DNA of 34,402 nucleotides from a virus, in IMG/VR virus record IMGVR_UViG_3300044799_000414, positions 1-34,402 of that record, one strand, 5' to 3'. Both the position numbers and the translations under genes were made by a program. The notes beneath the pieces are model-generated. The model was given only the letters and a program-made list of their open reading frames with translations. It ran no database searches and was not told the origin of the DNA. Below, piece after piece: positions 1 to 7,526 of the stretch (positions within the stretch are counted from its first letter, which is position 1; every line of letters starts with the position of its first letter).

Positions 1-259
1 GTCGTAGGCCATCAGCTCGACGACTATCCGATCGCCCGCTGAGATGGCGAGACTTGAGAGCGTGTAGGATGAGAATGTGAATGTCTGAAGAGATCCGTTG
101 GTTACATTTGCTTCCAGAGTCGATGTGGCCACCGCGTAGAGCGTTCCTCTCGAACCCGAGTCGTCTGCCTTCCAGACATAAATGAAGATGTGCGGGTTCA
201 TGTTGTGATTGGTATTGCCTTCGTTGTAATCGCATACCAGTGAAAATGTCCCGCTTATC
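1..259. repeat. Left copy of imperfect 259-bp end overlap
   Basis: This segment aligns without gaps to 34144-34402. I count 19 mismatches, all between positions 67 and 160; the first 66 and last 99 bases are identical. Both copies encode the same stretch of the fibre protein, and only three residues differ (Ser/Leu, Val/Thr, Ser/Ala). The gene start at 519 lies beside this copy and the gene end at 33016 beside the other. The simplest reading is a circular or permuted genome closed inside a strain-variable site, rather than an exact terminal repeat. Confidence 0.9.
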
Positions 260-519
260 GTTTGAGCTGCGAGAGGTGGCGAGATGAATGTCTTGACCCA
301 GGCATAATGCGCCGCGCCGGTTTCCGTGACTGATGCTCCGATGGTCGCGTTCGATGCTCCCGGCGTTATCCCCATGTCGCAGGGATAGACGGTCGAGGAC
401 CCGTCCTGTCCGCCGCCCAATGTGCTGGCAAGCCACTGCGCGATTGTAGTGCCCGCCTGCTTCGCATTGGGCTTCGGCTCCGCTACCGTCGTATTGCGGA
501 AGTATAGTCTTGTTGCCAT
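1..519 (-). CDS. Fibre-like virion protein, N-terminal part (continues at 34143)
   Basis: These are the first 173 codons of a protein whose remainder lies at the other end of the window. The reading frame runs through position 1 exactly on a codon boundary and continues at 34143 down to 33016, giving about 548 residues in all. The start is the ATG at 519, five bases after a GAGG motif. The N-terminus reads MATRLYFRNTT, followed by a serine-, threonine- and glycine-rich beta-type region. There is no signal peptide and no enzyme motif. It is co-directional with the head genes and follows the small gene at 546-950. I infer a virion fibre or appendage protein; whether it sits on head or tail is not visible. 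Confidence 0.8.
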   Translation of the reverse strand, partial: MATRLYFRNTTVAEPKPNAKQAGTTIAQWLASTLGGGQDGSSTVYPCDMGITPGASNATIGASVTETGAAHYAWVKTFISPPLAAQTISGTFSLVCDYNEGNTNHNMNPHIFIYVWKADDSGSRGTLYAVATSTLEANVTNGSLQTFTFSSYTLSSLAISAGDRIVVELMAYD

Positions 520-545
520 CCATGCCTCGTTACCTCATCCTACGA

Positions 546-950
546 TCAGGTCGCTGCTGTGAACTTGATTTTCAGACCATCCACTTCTGCCTTCGTCAGC
601 GTTGCAGCCTGCGCACCACTTGTCTTAGTTTGCTGAGTGGTATCGACATTCTTCACGAAGGTCACTGTTGCCAGAATCGTCTCATCTGCCTTTCTCAAGG
701 TCGCGACGAATCCGATGTCTGCCGATGCCTTGCCATTGACTCTCAGCGTCACGCTGTTGCAGGACCCGTAGTCCGCAGGCGAATCATTCAATGCGACCGT
801 GTCCACATTGGTATTTACCGTCGTGCTCAACTTGTCTGTCGCGCTCGGTGTATCGACATCCTCATTTATCTCGGTGTAATGCGCCGCCCCTGTCGATGTC
901 CACTGCAGGGGTGTCAGATCTGCGTTCGGTCTTAGATCCACACTTGTCAT
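546..950 (-). CDS. Small beta-rich virion protein (putative)
   Basis: This 134-residue protein begins MTSVDLRPNAD. I chose the ATG at 950 because GGAGG lies eight bases upstream and because the start forms an ATGA overlap with the small gene 947-1066; in-frame starts at 965 and 971 lack both. The sequence is rich in Thr, Ala, Val and Asp with alternating hydrophobic residues (positions about 60-134), as in beta-sandwich structural proteins. It has no catalytic motif. It lies between the MuF head gene and the fibre gene, so a structural or decoration role is likely. The family is not recognised. Confidence 0.75.
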   Translation of the reverse strand: MTSVDLRPNADLTPLQWTSTGAAHYTEINEDVDTPSATDKLSTTVNTNVDTVALNDSPADYGSCNSVTLRVNGKASADIGFVATLRKADETILATVTFVKNVDTTQQTKTSGAQAATLTKAEVDGLKIKFTAAT

Positions 951-1066
951 CTGTTTTTCCTCCATGACCACTCATGACCGCCCGCGTGCTTCGCGGGCCT
1001 GATGCACATGTACTCGTCCCCATTGATCAGCCCGGTCGCCGTCGTCCCGCACCGTGGCGTCCGCAT
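947..1066 (-). CDS. 39-residue zinc-finger-like peptide
   Basis: The protein begins MRTPRCGTTATG. It has two cysteines (residues 6 and 21) followed by HAGGHEW, so a C-x14-C-x6-H-x3-H pattern as in many tiny phage zinc fingers. It starts four bases after the MuF stop codon and ends in a 4-base ATGA overlap with the next gene, which supports real translation. The function is unknown; it may be a small accessory factor of head assembly. Confidence 0.65.
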   Translation of the reverse strand: MRTPRCGTTATGLINGDEYMCIRPAKHAGGHEWSWRKNR

Positions 1067-1069
1067 CAC

Positions 1070-1831
1070 CTAGCTCGCCTCCCCCTTGATCACCGGGATC
1101 GTGATGCACCGCCCGTTCGGGTGCTCGTCCGGGACCTCCTCGATGTCGTAGATCTGTCCGTCCCGCGCCATGCACTCGTCGCAGGTCGCCTCGTCCGGCG
1201 TCGCGATCCACTTGACCTGCGATACCCCATAGCGCTTGTACCGGTCGACCGCCGTGTCCCTGAAGGCATTCATGGTCTCCGTGCGCGCGATCAGCTCGGC
1301 CCGCGCGCGGGGCAGGTCCGTCGCCTCCGTGATCCTGTTCCTGAGTTCCCTGATACTCTCGCCTTGCGCGATGCCCTGCACGAGTTCCCTCGAGATGACC
1401 TTCCTCGTGTCGGCAGTCAGTGACTCGATATTGTTCTCCACGCCCACCGCGAGGGCCTTCTGCACATCGAGCGGGGCCCCGGGCAGCAGCGTGCCGACCG
1501 TGACTATGCCCGACTGCTTCAGTGCCCGGTCCGTCCATTTGACCGTCCGCAGATAAGTGTCATTCAGCCACTTGGTCATCTTGTCCTTGGTGGCCTGGTT
1601 GAAGCCCTCCAGGTCCCGGTCGATCATGCGCTGGATCTGAATCGCGTCCGGCGCGGTCATCTCGCCAACGTCCCGCAAGATCCTCTTGACCGCCTCGTCG
1701 TAGTCGCGCAGGACCTCCGTCGCCCTGGAATCCTCTGTCGAGCGCAGGCCTGACGGATCGTCCTCGTCGAGCCAGTCCTCGATGTCCCAGTGGGCAATGG
1801 TCACTACGTGACCACTTGGTGAGAATGTCAC
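1070..1831 (-). CDS. MuF-domain head morphogenesis protein (SPP1 gp7-like)
   Basis: This 253-residue minor head protein follows the portal and one tiny gene, the usual place for SPP1 gp7/Mu gpF proteins. The C-terminal 90 residues carry the MuF pattern: an ARTETMNAFRDTA helix, then WIATPDEATCDECMARDG, then HPNGRC. The CxxC and the final Cys are the putative metal site. The N-terminal half is helical. The start is GTG at 1831, with GGGGGTG upstream and a GTGA overlap with the stop of gene 1828-1941. In the family these proteins bind the portal and travel in the capsid, and some enter the host with the DNA. Confidence 0.93.
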   Translation of the reverse strand: MTFSPSGHVVTIAHWDIEDWLDEDDPSGLRSTEDSRATEVLRDYDEAVKRILRDVGEMTAPDAIQIQRMIDRDLEGFNQATKDKMTKWLNDTYLRTVKWTDRALKQSGIVTVGTLLPGAPLDVQKALAVGVENNIESLTADTRKVISRELVQGIAQGESIRELRNRITEATDLPRARAELIARTETMNAFRDTAVDRYKRYGVSQVKWIATPDEATCDECMARDGQIYDIEEVPDEHPNGRCITIPVIKGEAS

Positions 1832-1941
1832 CGCATCACCCCCGTTCGTTGGTTGTCGAAGTCGATGGGGTGAAAATCATGAGTTGCCCGCGGGCGAAAC
1901 GAGACCGCCAGCAGAACACAACGGCTGATGCCGTAGGTCAT
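1828..1941 (-). CDS. 37-residue peptide between portal and MuF
   Basis: The peptide begins MTYGISRCVLLAV and ends TGVMR. It is not recognisable by sequence. It is listed because both ends are tightly coupled: its ATG overlaps the portal stop as ATGA, and its own TGA overlaps the GTG start of the MuF gene as GTGA. It could be a short translated linker that keeps ribosomes on the message rather than a functional protein. Confidence 0.5.
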   Translation of the reverse strand: MTYGISRCVLLAVSFRPRATHDFHPIDFDNQRTGVMR

Positions 1942-3281
1942 CTCAGCGCCCTCCTCGCTTGCTCGTAGGCCATCTTGCGGGCGTGCGCCGTGGGCGCGAC
2001 GGCACCAGGCACCAGCGGGTTTGGGCGTCCAGGAGTCCCCGCTATCACCCTCGGCTCAGTCTGTTGGACAGCGAGAGGCGTCTTGTGGATCCCGAGGTAC
2101 GCGAGCTGCTCCTCCTGGGACAGCAGCCAGGTCGGGTTCATCGGGTTGATCCCGACGATCGCCTGCAAGGATTGCGCCTTCATCAGGTCGTTCTTCGGGT
2201 TCGGGTTGTTGAACACGAGCGCGACATCCCCGGCCTTCGCGCCGAGCTCCGGGAGAATCCTGTCGTCGATGAGTTGGTCCTGGTACTGCGAGGCGATCGT
2301 GAACTGGTCCGTGGCGACTGCATCGTAGAATGCGCCCATCGCGGTCTCGGACGACGCCTGCTGACTGCGTTGTCCCAGGCCAAAGAACGACTCAGGGATC
2401 CCAAGGGCGGCCGCAAGCTCCTGCAGAGCCCACATGCCGTAGTCCTGGACCTGCGTCAGGGCGCCCCTGTCGACCTCCGCGATCTTGGAGAGGGCGTTCA
2501 TCACGAACTCGCTCTTCGGGTTCAGGTCTGTCGTCACGCCCTCCATCTGCGCGATGACATCAGAAGGGACCTGTCCGCCACTCGCGTCCTGAAGTTGGAT
2601 GTTCCACTTCGGGTAGCCGTGTCTCCAGATCGAGTCCGCGGAGGCCTGCGAAATCTTGTCGTGCCATTCAATCTGCCGGGCGGCGCGCTCGATGAGACTC
2701 ACACCCTGGCCGTCAGCGGTAGGGATGGGCGTGATCGATATCGCCTTGTCCATCGGCAGCTCGATGACTCGGATAGGGGCCAGCGTTCCCAGCTTGCCCA
2801 TGACCTTCTGAGTGAACTGCTTGATGTTCCCGAACTCGTCGTCCTCGCGTACGAAATCCTTGCTCGAGCGCGTGACGAGACGCCAGGAACCGCCCTGCGT
2901 GTCCGCGATCTCGTGAATGCCCCAGTACATCAGGTAGCCGTCTCTCACGGCCATCTTGGCGTTCAGTTCCCAGTCGAGCGCGTCCAGGCGGTCCTCCACC
3001 TTGTCGACCATATTGGGGTCGTCGCCCACGAGCTTCCAGCCGTTCGTGAACATGGCCTGGACCTTGATGTCTATCCCCGTCGCAACGGGCCCGCCGGCGA
3101 TGTATGTGTTCCAGAACTCGTTCTTCTTCTTCAGGACCTCGTTGGCGCCTGACATGAAACCCTTGTACGGCTTCGTCGACTCTGCGTTGACGGTGATGGT
3201 GCGCAGGGCGGGACGAGCAAACGCTGTTGGGGGGAGTTGTCCCGTCCTGCGACCTAAGATGAACTCGCCAATACGGCTCAT
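1938..3281 (-). CDS. Portal protein
   Basis: This 447-residue portal subunit would form the twelve-fold DNA channel at one head vertex. It follows the terminase genes and precedes MuF. Portal-like features are an early segment with GFMSGANEV, a central beta-rich clip region, and the stretch ALTQVQDYGMWALQELAAALG at about residues 285-305. That stretch is followed by IPESFFGLGQRSQQASSETA, the LGIP...FG..S pattern usual in phage portals. The start is ATG at 3281, seven bases after GAGG. The length is normal for SPP1/HK97-type portals. The DNA upstream is a 306-bp gap, so this gene may open a transcription unit. Confidence 0.93.
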   Translation of the reverse strand: MSRIGEFILGRRTGQLPPTAFARPALRTITVNAESTKPYKGFMSGANEVLKKKNEFWNTYIAGGPVATGIDIKVQAMFTNGWKLVGDDPNMVDKVEDRLDALDWELNAKMAVRDGYLMYWGIHEIADTQGGSWRLVTRSSKDFVREDDEFGNIKQFTQKVMGKLGTLAPIRVIELPMDKAISITPIPTADGQGVSLIERAARQIEWHDKISQASADSIWRHGYPKWNIQLQDASGGQVPSDVIAQMEGVTTDLNPKSEFVMNALSKIAEVDRGALTQVQDYGMWALQELAAALGIPESFFGLGQRSQQASSETAMGAFYDAVATDQFTIASQYQDQLIDDRILPELGAKAGDVALVFNNPNPKNDLMKAQSLQAIVGINPMNPTWLLSQEEQLAYLGIHKTPLAVQQTEPRVIAGTPGRPNPLVPGAVAPTAHARKMAYEQARRALR

Positions 3282-3587
3282 GCTGTTTCCTCAAGTGAGA
3301 TGATAGGAGGAAGGGACAACCGTCATCCGTAGACGCGGATGCGGAGTCGGACGCAAGCGCCTCTGTGCCCTCCTCACTACATCGTGTCGTCGAGGAGCAT
3401 GCGTCCTTCACGTCTCAGCGAAGGTTTCTTAAAGAAACGGCGTTTCGGCGAGCGCTCGAAAAATGCATGTGTCGCGACGCAGGAAAACGAAATTCACCCG
3501 GTCTCCGCCCGCGGGGGACCTACTCTGCGCTTCGTTGAGAAACTATGCGGCCGTCCCGCGACCGGGGCGTCATCTATGTCGTGATGT
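3282..3587. other. Palindrome-rich gap between terL and portal
   Basis: There is no convincing gene in these 306 bases; the open frames here have poor composition or no ribosome site. The region holds a perfect 15-base inverted repeat, GTTTCTTAAAGAAAC (3424-3438), which overlaps a second repeat, GAAAC-ggc-GTTTC (3434-3446). CGAGCGCTCG, GTCGCGAC and CCCGCGGG palindromes follow. Read leftward, the A/T-rich core CTTTAAG could serve as a weak TATA element for the portal operon, and the hairpins could end terminase transcription. A packaging site is another possibility. None of these roles is proven by sequence. Confidence 0.5.
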
Positions 3588-4880
3588 TCATCGCCTGCTG
3601 TACGGCGAGACATAGGGCATTCCTGCCGGCTCGATCACGAGTCGGGCGACGGGCGATTTGTCGAGGGAGGTCGCAATCGCATAGCGCAACGCATCGAGGG
3701 CGTGGTCGAGGAACCCTGACAGCGGTTCGTCCCTGATCGAGCCTTCCTTCTGAGCCCAGCGATAGTTTCTGAGTTCTTTGATCATCCCTCTTGATTCTTC
3801 GGATACGATCAAGTGTTTCGACTTGACGCGGTCGATTCCGAGGCGTACGTCCTTGACTGATTTCTGAGCATTGAAGCCTTTGATCCTCGGGTCTATTCTT
3901 CCACGGCGGAGGTCTTCTATCCTTGCAGGTTCGGCGGAGTCGCAGTAGACTGGCGTAGTTGGCTGCATGCGATCGTCTGCGAATATCCTATAGAGTCTCA
4001 TCATGAGATCGTCTTGTGTGAGTCCGCTGTCGTAGAGGTACTGATGAGCGTACCACTTGTTACCGACTTCCCATACGCCAATTACGGCTGTGGGATCGTT
4101 ATAGCCGAAGTCGATGCCTACGCGGTCAGGTGGTCGCTGAAGGAGTTTGGGCCACTCTTCTCTCGGCATCTGTTCCCAGTTCCTACCTTCTTCGTAGATG
4201 AGGCCTTCGAGGTGCCCAGGTTCACCTAATGCATAGATGCGGTAGAAGTTCGGATCACGTTCGCGTCTTGCCTCGAGGCCTTCGATGTAATGCTGCTTGT
4301 TGTGCCAGTTGTCCTTATAGGTAGTTTGGAGGACGGCGAGGTTGGGGTCTCTGACGCCATGGAGGAAGGGGATGACGAAGCGTTGTATGAGCGGGTGGTG
4401 CTCGTCTATGGGGTTGAAGGTATAGATGAACTCCGGGTTCTTGGAGGTCCTGCCAATCCTGTTCTCAAGTTGCTTCAGGTTCTCATCATTGATCTCTGTC
4501 GCCTCATTGATGATCAGCCTGCAGATGTCGTCCAGGTACTTCGCCTTGCCCGGCTTGTCCGCGCTGATGAACCTGATGAGGTGCCCGTTCTGGAAGCGGA
4601 CCTCGAACGGGACGGAGTAGGCTGCCTGGTATTGTATGCCCAGGCGCTCGAGCATGTCGATCATCGGGAGGAACATGGACATCTTGATGCCAGGGTAGGT
4701 CTCCATGATGATCAGCGTGCGTTGGTTCGGCTCGTTGAGTGCGCGTATAATGGCCCACTGCGTCGCGGCGTAGGTCTTCCCGCTCGAGGACCCTCCATAG
4801 AGCACCTTCATCCTGACTTGCTCGTTCCGTTGGAAGAAGTCTCGGAATGTGGGCAGCATCCGGATATTCAACTTGGTCAT
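3588..4880 (-). CDS. terL: Terminase large subunit (ATPase-nuclease)
   Basis: This 430-residue packaging motor has a Walker A motif, GGSSSGKT (residues about 29-36), and a Walker B plus catalytic glutamate, RLIINEATE (about 136-144). A coupling segment, FIYTFNPIDEHH, follows. The C-terminal nuclease domain has acidic residues in GIDFGYNDP, YCDSAEPARIEDL and DHALDALRYA. This order fits SPP1/PBSX-type large terminases, which translocate and cut concatemeric DNA. The ATG at 4880 overlaps the stop of the small subunit gene by four bases. Length and motifs are complete. The near-perfect end overlap of the window is consistent with, but does not prove, headful packaging. Confidence 0.97.
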   Translation of the reverse strand: MTKLNIRMLPTFRDFFQRNEQVRMKVLYGGSSSGKTYAATQWAIIRALNEPNQRTLIIMETYPGIKMSMFLPMIDMLERLGIQYQAAYSVPFEVRFQNGHLIRFISADKPGKAKYLDDICRLIINEATEINDENLKQLENRIGRTSKNPEFIYTFNPIDEHHPLIQRFVIPFLHGVRDPNLAVLQTTYKDNWHNKQHYIEGLEARRERDPNFYRIYALGEPGHLEGLIYEEGRNWEQMPREEWPKLLQRPPDRVGIDFGYNDPTAVIGVWEVGNKWYAHQYLYDSGLTQDDLMMRLYRIFADDRMQPTTPVYCDSAEPARIEDLRRGRIDPRIKGFNAQKSVKDVRLGIDRVKSKHLIVSEESRGMIKELRNYRWAQKEGSIRDEPLSGFLDHALDALRYAIATSLDKSPVARLVIEPAGMPYVSPYSRR

Positions 4881-5392
4881 GGTTTGGTCTCTGACGTGTC
4901 ATACACGATGTGGACCTCAGTGATGGTCTTCTCGTCGTCCTTCTTCTCGATCGGAACCTTATCCATGCCTAGCCATCTGCCGATCATCTCGTATGTATCC
5001 CTCAGCAAGCGGAGGTAACCACCTGCGATGGTAGGGTTGTCTTGATGCATCAGGTATTGTCTCCTGGTCTCGAAGGCGATCGATTGCACCTGTCCCATGG
5101 TGGTCTCTCTCGTGATCGCGATGACTGGTGTTCCATCCTGCGTGACGATCTCGGTTGTCAGTGCCTCCGCGGCAGTATCTCCGGAGAGCGTCAGCTGCGC
5201 CTTAGCCATCCTGACTATTGCCCCTGGAGCTCCTGGGTTCAGCTTGTGTCTCTTGATTATTCGACGGACGCACGGTTCGCTTAGCTTGAATCGCCGCGCG
5301 AGTGCTCTATAACTCGGTCTTGGCATCTCTGTCAGATAGGCGCGAAGAATCTCCTTCTCTTGTTCGGCGGTATATGACTTCTCGAAGGTCAT
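4877..5392 (-). CDS. terS: Terminase small subunit (putative, HTH)
   Basis: This 171-residue protein sits directly before the large terminase, with an ATGA overlap at each end. Residues about 10-50 form a helix-turn-helix: YRALARRFKLSEPCVRRIIKRH. Small terminases use such a domain to recognise the packaging site. The middle is helical (oligomer core) and the C-terminus is acidic. The identity is inferred from position and the HTH rather than from a family signature, because small subunits diverge strongly. Confidence 0.82.
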   Translation of the reverse strand: MTFEKSYTAEQEKEILRAYLTEMPRPSYRALARRFKLSEPCVRRIIKRHKLNPGAPGAIVRMAKAQLTLSGDTAAEALTTEIVTQDGTPVIAITRETTMGQVQSIAFETRRQYLMHQDNPTIAGGYLRLLRDTYEMIGRWLGMDKVPIEKKDDEKTITEVHIVYDTSETKP

Positions 5393-5961
5393 GCCTCTCC
5401 CTCGCTTCCTCTTTCATGTCGCAGATGATAGGGTACTTCATTAAGATTCGGTGCCTCGCGACAGATCACGCCGCCGGCGAACTTGTGTTCCTTGACACAG
5501 TCCTTGAGCATCGCGGCGGCGTCTCGCAGCAGGTGCGGATTGTTGATGTTGCGATCCATCGATGCCTGTATGCGCCTTGCCAAGAGGTCCTCAGTGTTCA
5601 TCGAGAAGGCACACGCGCGCGCGACGATGCTTTCGGTGAGCTCGGGGCACTCGCAGTACGTGCAGAGGTATCCGATGCAACGCGGCATCTTGAGATCCCC
5701 GCCGCCGGCGCCCATACATCCCTTGAAACAGTAGTCCTTGAGGAAGTGCGCGGCGACCTTTGCGACTACACCTGCATGATCAGCGTACTCCTCCCGGGTT
5801 GAGAGGTCGATGAGTATAGCCTTCATCGGAAGGATCTGTTGAAGGCAGTTGTAGCGCCAGAGACAGTTCCCACATCTCTCGAGGCCCTTCTCCACGAGCT
5901 TGCGCGCGCCGAAGGCGCCGAAATCCTTTGCGATCTGCCTAGCCCTTTCCAAGCTTCCCAT
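5389..5961 (-). CDS. Cysteine-rich protein next to terminase (unknown)
   Basis: The 190-residue product has cysteines grouped in three clusters: CGNCLWRYNC near residue 32, CFKGC near residue 78, and CIGYLCTYCEC near residue 95. Such spacing suggests one or two zinc or iron-sulfur sites. The second half is helical. GAGGGAAC lies just upstream of the ATG at 5961, and the gene ends in an ATGA overlap with terS. I do not recognise the family. Its position suggests it is made with the packaging proteins, but no function can be assigned. Confidence 0.75.
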   Translation of the reverse strand: MGSLERARQIAKDFGAFGARKLVEKGLERCGNCLWRYNCLQQILPMKAILIDLSTREEYADHAGVVAKVAAHFLKDYCFKGCMGAGGGDLKMPRCIGYLCTYCECPELTESIVARACAFSMNTEDLLARRIQASMDRNINNPHLLRDAAAMLKDCVKEHKFAGGVICREAPNLNEVPYHLRHERGSEGEA

Positions 5962-6361
5962 ATTGTTCCCTCACCGCCTTTCTCTTCTCGAGACCCTGCT
6001 TCGTGTAGTCGTATCCGGGGTAGTTCTCGATGAGCGTGCCGAGGTCCAAGGGATCCCGGTTCCACTCGAGTATGACTTTCAGACCGTCGTGTAGCCACAG
6101 TTCGAAGGGCGAGTGCAGCTTGCCCTGGACCGCCGCGGAGAGCGTGAGCATGTCGAGCTCCGTCTTTCGCTGAAGGAGAAGGCCTCCTCCAGGGGGCCAT
6201 AGCTCCCCGACTGCTGCCAGCGCTTCTTCCTCCGTCCCACGCGCAGCCACTTCGAACGTCTGATCTATCCGCACTCCGCGCTCGTTGCGCAGGATCGTGA
6301 TGGAGCAGAGCGGCGTCTGTGTTTCTTCGATGCCCTCTATGTAGTCATCTGGCGTCGTCAT
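5939..6361 (-). CDS. Hypothetical protein, 140 residues
   Basis: The start MTTPDDYIEG at 6361 is chosen because GGAGACC lies nine bases upstream; an earlier in-frame ATG would lengthen the overlap with the preceding gene. The N-terminal half looks like a small alpha/beta fold (SITILRNERGVRIDQTFEV). The C-terminus is basic and helical. It overlaps its neighbours by 17 and 23 bases. The family is not recognised. Confidence 0.65.
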   Translation of the reverse strand: MTTPDDYIEGIEETQTPLCSITILRNERGVRIDQTFEVAARGTEEEALAAVGELWPPGGGLLLQRKTELDMLTLSAAVQGKLHSPFELWLHDGLKVILEWNRDPLDLGTLIENYPGYDYTKQGLEKRKAVREQYGKLGKG

Positions 6362-6785
6362 CTTCTGGTCTCCTGTAGTTCGTATATCCGAGTACGCCTG
6401 CCAATTGGAGAAGTGATTCGACGACGGCGGTGGCATGGTAGCTTATCCATGGATGCTTGCCCAAGCCCGCCGTGTCTACGATGTAGACCGGCTTTCCCAT
6501 CTGATGCGCGTAGGCGATTTCCATCGTCGTGCCTATCATCTGATCGCGCGTGAGGACCGCCACGAGCCCATCGCAGTTCCTTATGGTCTCGACGTCGCGC
6601 TCCACTATGTCTTTCGCGTCCTCTTTCCAGGTCTCGGCGGTGCCCGTGTCTACCGAGAGGCTGCCTCCGCGGTGGATATCATAGAACGGGTTCACCAGGT
6701 CGATGCCGGTGACTTCCTCGAAAAGCAGCTCTCGTTCCCTGATGGCCTTACGGCTGTCCAGTGGATGTGCCAGATAGAGTCTCAA
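6345..6785 (-). CDS. Nucleoside 2-deoxyribosyltransferase-like protein
   Basis: The 146-residue protein matches the layout of the deoxyribosyltransferase/DUF1937-type Rossmann fold. It has an N-terminal RLYLAHPLDS, a central IVERDVETIRNCDGLVAVL, then the signature GTTMEIAYAHQMGKPVYIV, in which the glutamate is the expected nucleophile. Family members cleave or swap the base of deoxynucleosides or bind nucleotides, so a role in nucleotide salvage or base modification is possible. Translation begins at TTG 6785, with GGAGGAGG a few bases upstream. The hundred bases upstream of the gene contain no other gene. Confidence 0.75.
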   Translation of the reverse strand: MRLYLAHPLDSRKAIRERELLFEEVTGIDLVNPFYDIHRGGSLSVDTGTAETWKEDAKDIVERDVETIRNCDGLVAVLTRDQMIGTTMEIAYAHQMGKPVYIVDTAGLGKHPWISYHATAVVESLLQLAGVLGYTNYRRPEDDDAR

Positions 6786-6884
6786 AGTGCCTCCTCCAAG
6801 TGATCATGTGAGCGCCTCTGCTCGTGTTCGCTTCTGGTTCGTTTGATTCACTTGTCGAAGGCTGCGGTCTCTGACGGCCTCTGT

Positions 6885-7157
6885 TTACTTGAAGGTTGAT
6901 GATGGAGTGGCGGAAGTAACTGCAGGAGGTTCCATACCAAGCGCCCATTTCAATGCCATTCTGAAACCGAGGACATATCCCTGATCGTAATCTTTGTGCC
7001 CCGTCAGTTTGTCCCATGACTGCAGTTCCTCGTGCATCTGCTGCGGGGTCTTATGCTTTGAAGGGATTGTCTCCACCCAGATGGCATCACTCTGTTGTAG
7101 GTCGATGAAGTCATCCTCCACCAACGCCACCATGTTTCCATCCACGAGGGCCTTCAC
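6885..7157 (-). CDS. Hypothetical protein, 90 residues
   Basis: It starts at GTG 7157, overlapping the previous stop as GTGA. The sequence is acidic in the first third (NMVALVEDDFIDL) with a mixed helical centre (YVLGFRMALKWALG). No motif or family is recognised. About 100 bases without a gene follow, so a small break in the operon lies here. Confidence 0.6.
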   Translation of the reverse strand: MKALVDGNMVALVEDDFIDLQQSDAIWVETIPSKHKTPQQMHEELQSWDKLTGHKDYDQGYVLGFRMALKWALGMEPPAVTSATPSSTFK

Positions 7158-7384
7158 TTCCTCTTACCGTCCTTAGGTTTCATCATCTTCTCCAGGGACC
7201 TTCTAACGAGCGCGTGTTCGATCATCCAGTCGAGCCCGAGATTCTTGTTCAGCCAATCAGTTATGATGAATTGTACTACGCTCTCGAGAGTGTTTCCGAA
7301 GCCGGGCATCAGACTTGCGAGGGCATCGTACTCGGGCTCTCTCATATGCAGGTCAACTAAGAACGCGCCCATGCTTCTCACCAT
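7154..7384 (-). CDS. Hypothetical protein, 76 residues
   Basis: A small helical protein with a basic C-terminus (RRSLEKMMKPKDGKRK). It reads MVRSMGAFLVDLHM; a second ATG four codons on could be the true start. It overlaps the zinc-ribbon gene upstream by 32 bases and its downstream neighbour by four (GTGA). The family is not recognised. Confidence 0.6.
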   Translation of the reverse strand: MVRSMGAFLVDLHMREPEYDALASLMPGFGNTLESVVQFIITDWLNKNLGLDWMIEHALVRRSLEKMMKPKDGKRK

Positions 7385-7526
7385 CCGTTCGTACGCATTC
7401 GAGATGCGCGCCGCACTTCCCGCAGTCGTATTCTATCACCTTCGGGACATGTCCCGGTAGGAAGATGAAGCAGGTCGGCGAGAACGCCCCGCATTTCGGG
7501 CAACGCGGCTTCGTCTTGCCTGTCAT
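7353..7526 (-). CDS. 57-residue zinc-ribbon protein
   Basis: Two CxxC knuckles are present, RCPKCGAFSPTC near residue 9 and DCGKCGAHLEC near residue 35, a standard zinc ribbon. The ATG at 7526 overlaps the preceding stop as ATGA. The 3' end lies inside the next gene. The short length and lack of other domains suggest a DNA-, RNA- or protein-binding accessory factor; the partner is unknown. Confidence 0.75.
   Translation of the reverse strand: MTGKTKPRCPKCGAFSPTCFIFLPGHVPKVIEYDCGKCGAHLECVRTDGEKHGRVLS

Noticed and set aside
1-259. Exact direct terminal repeat
   Set aside because: The copies differ at 19 positions, whereas replicated terminal repeats should be identical. An allelic overlap of a circular map fits better.
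1959-3152. A 397-codon rightward frame opposite the portal gene
   Set aside because: It is a shadow of a clear portal gene, with Leu/Arg/Val-biased composition and no ribosome site.
2713-3411. Leftward frame starting in the terL-portal gap and running into the portal
   Set aside because: Its N-terminal part is low-complexity Ser/Asp/Thr and it then enters the portal in the wrong frame; the portal has its own good start.
6786-6884. Small gene between 6785 and 6885
   Set aside because: Only frames of about 15-20 codons without ribosome sites are present.
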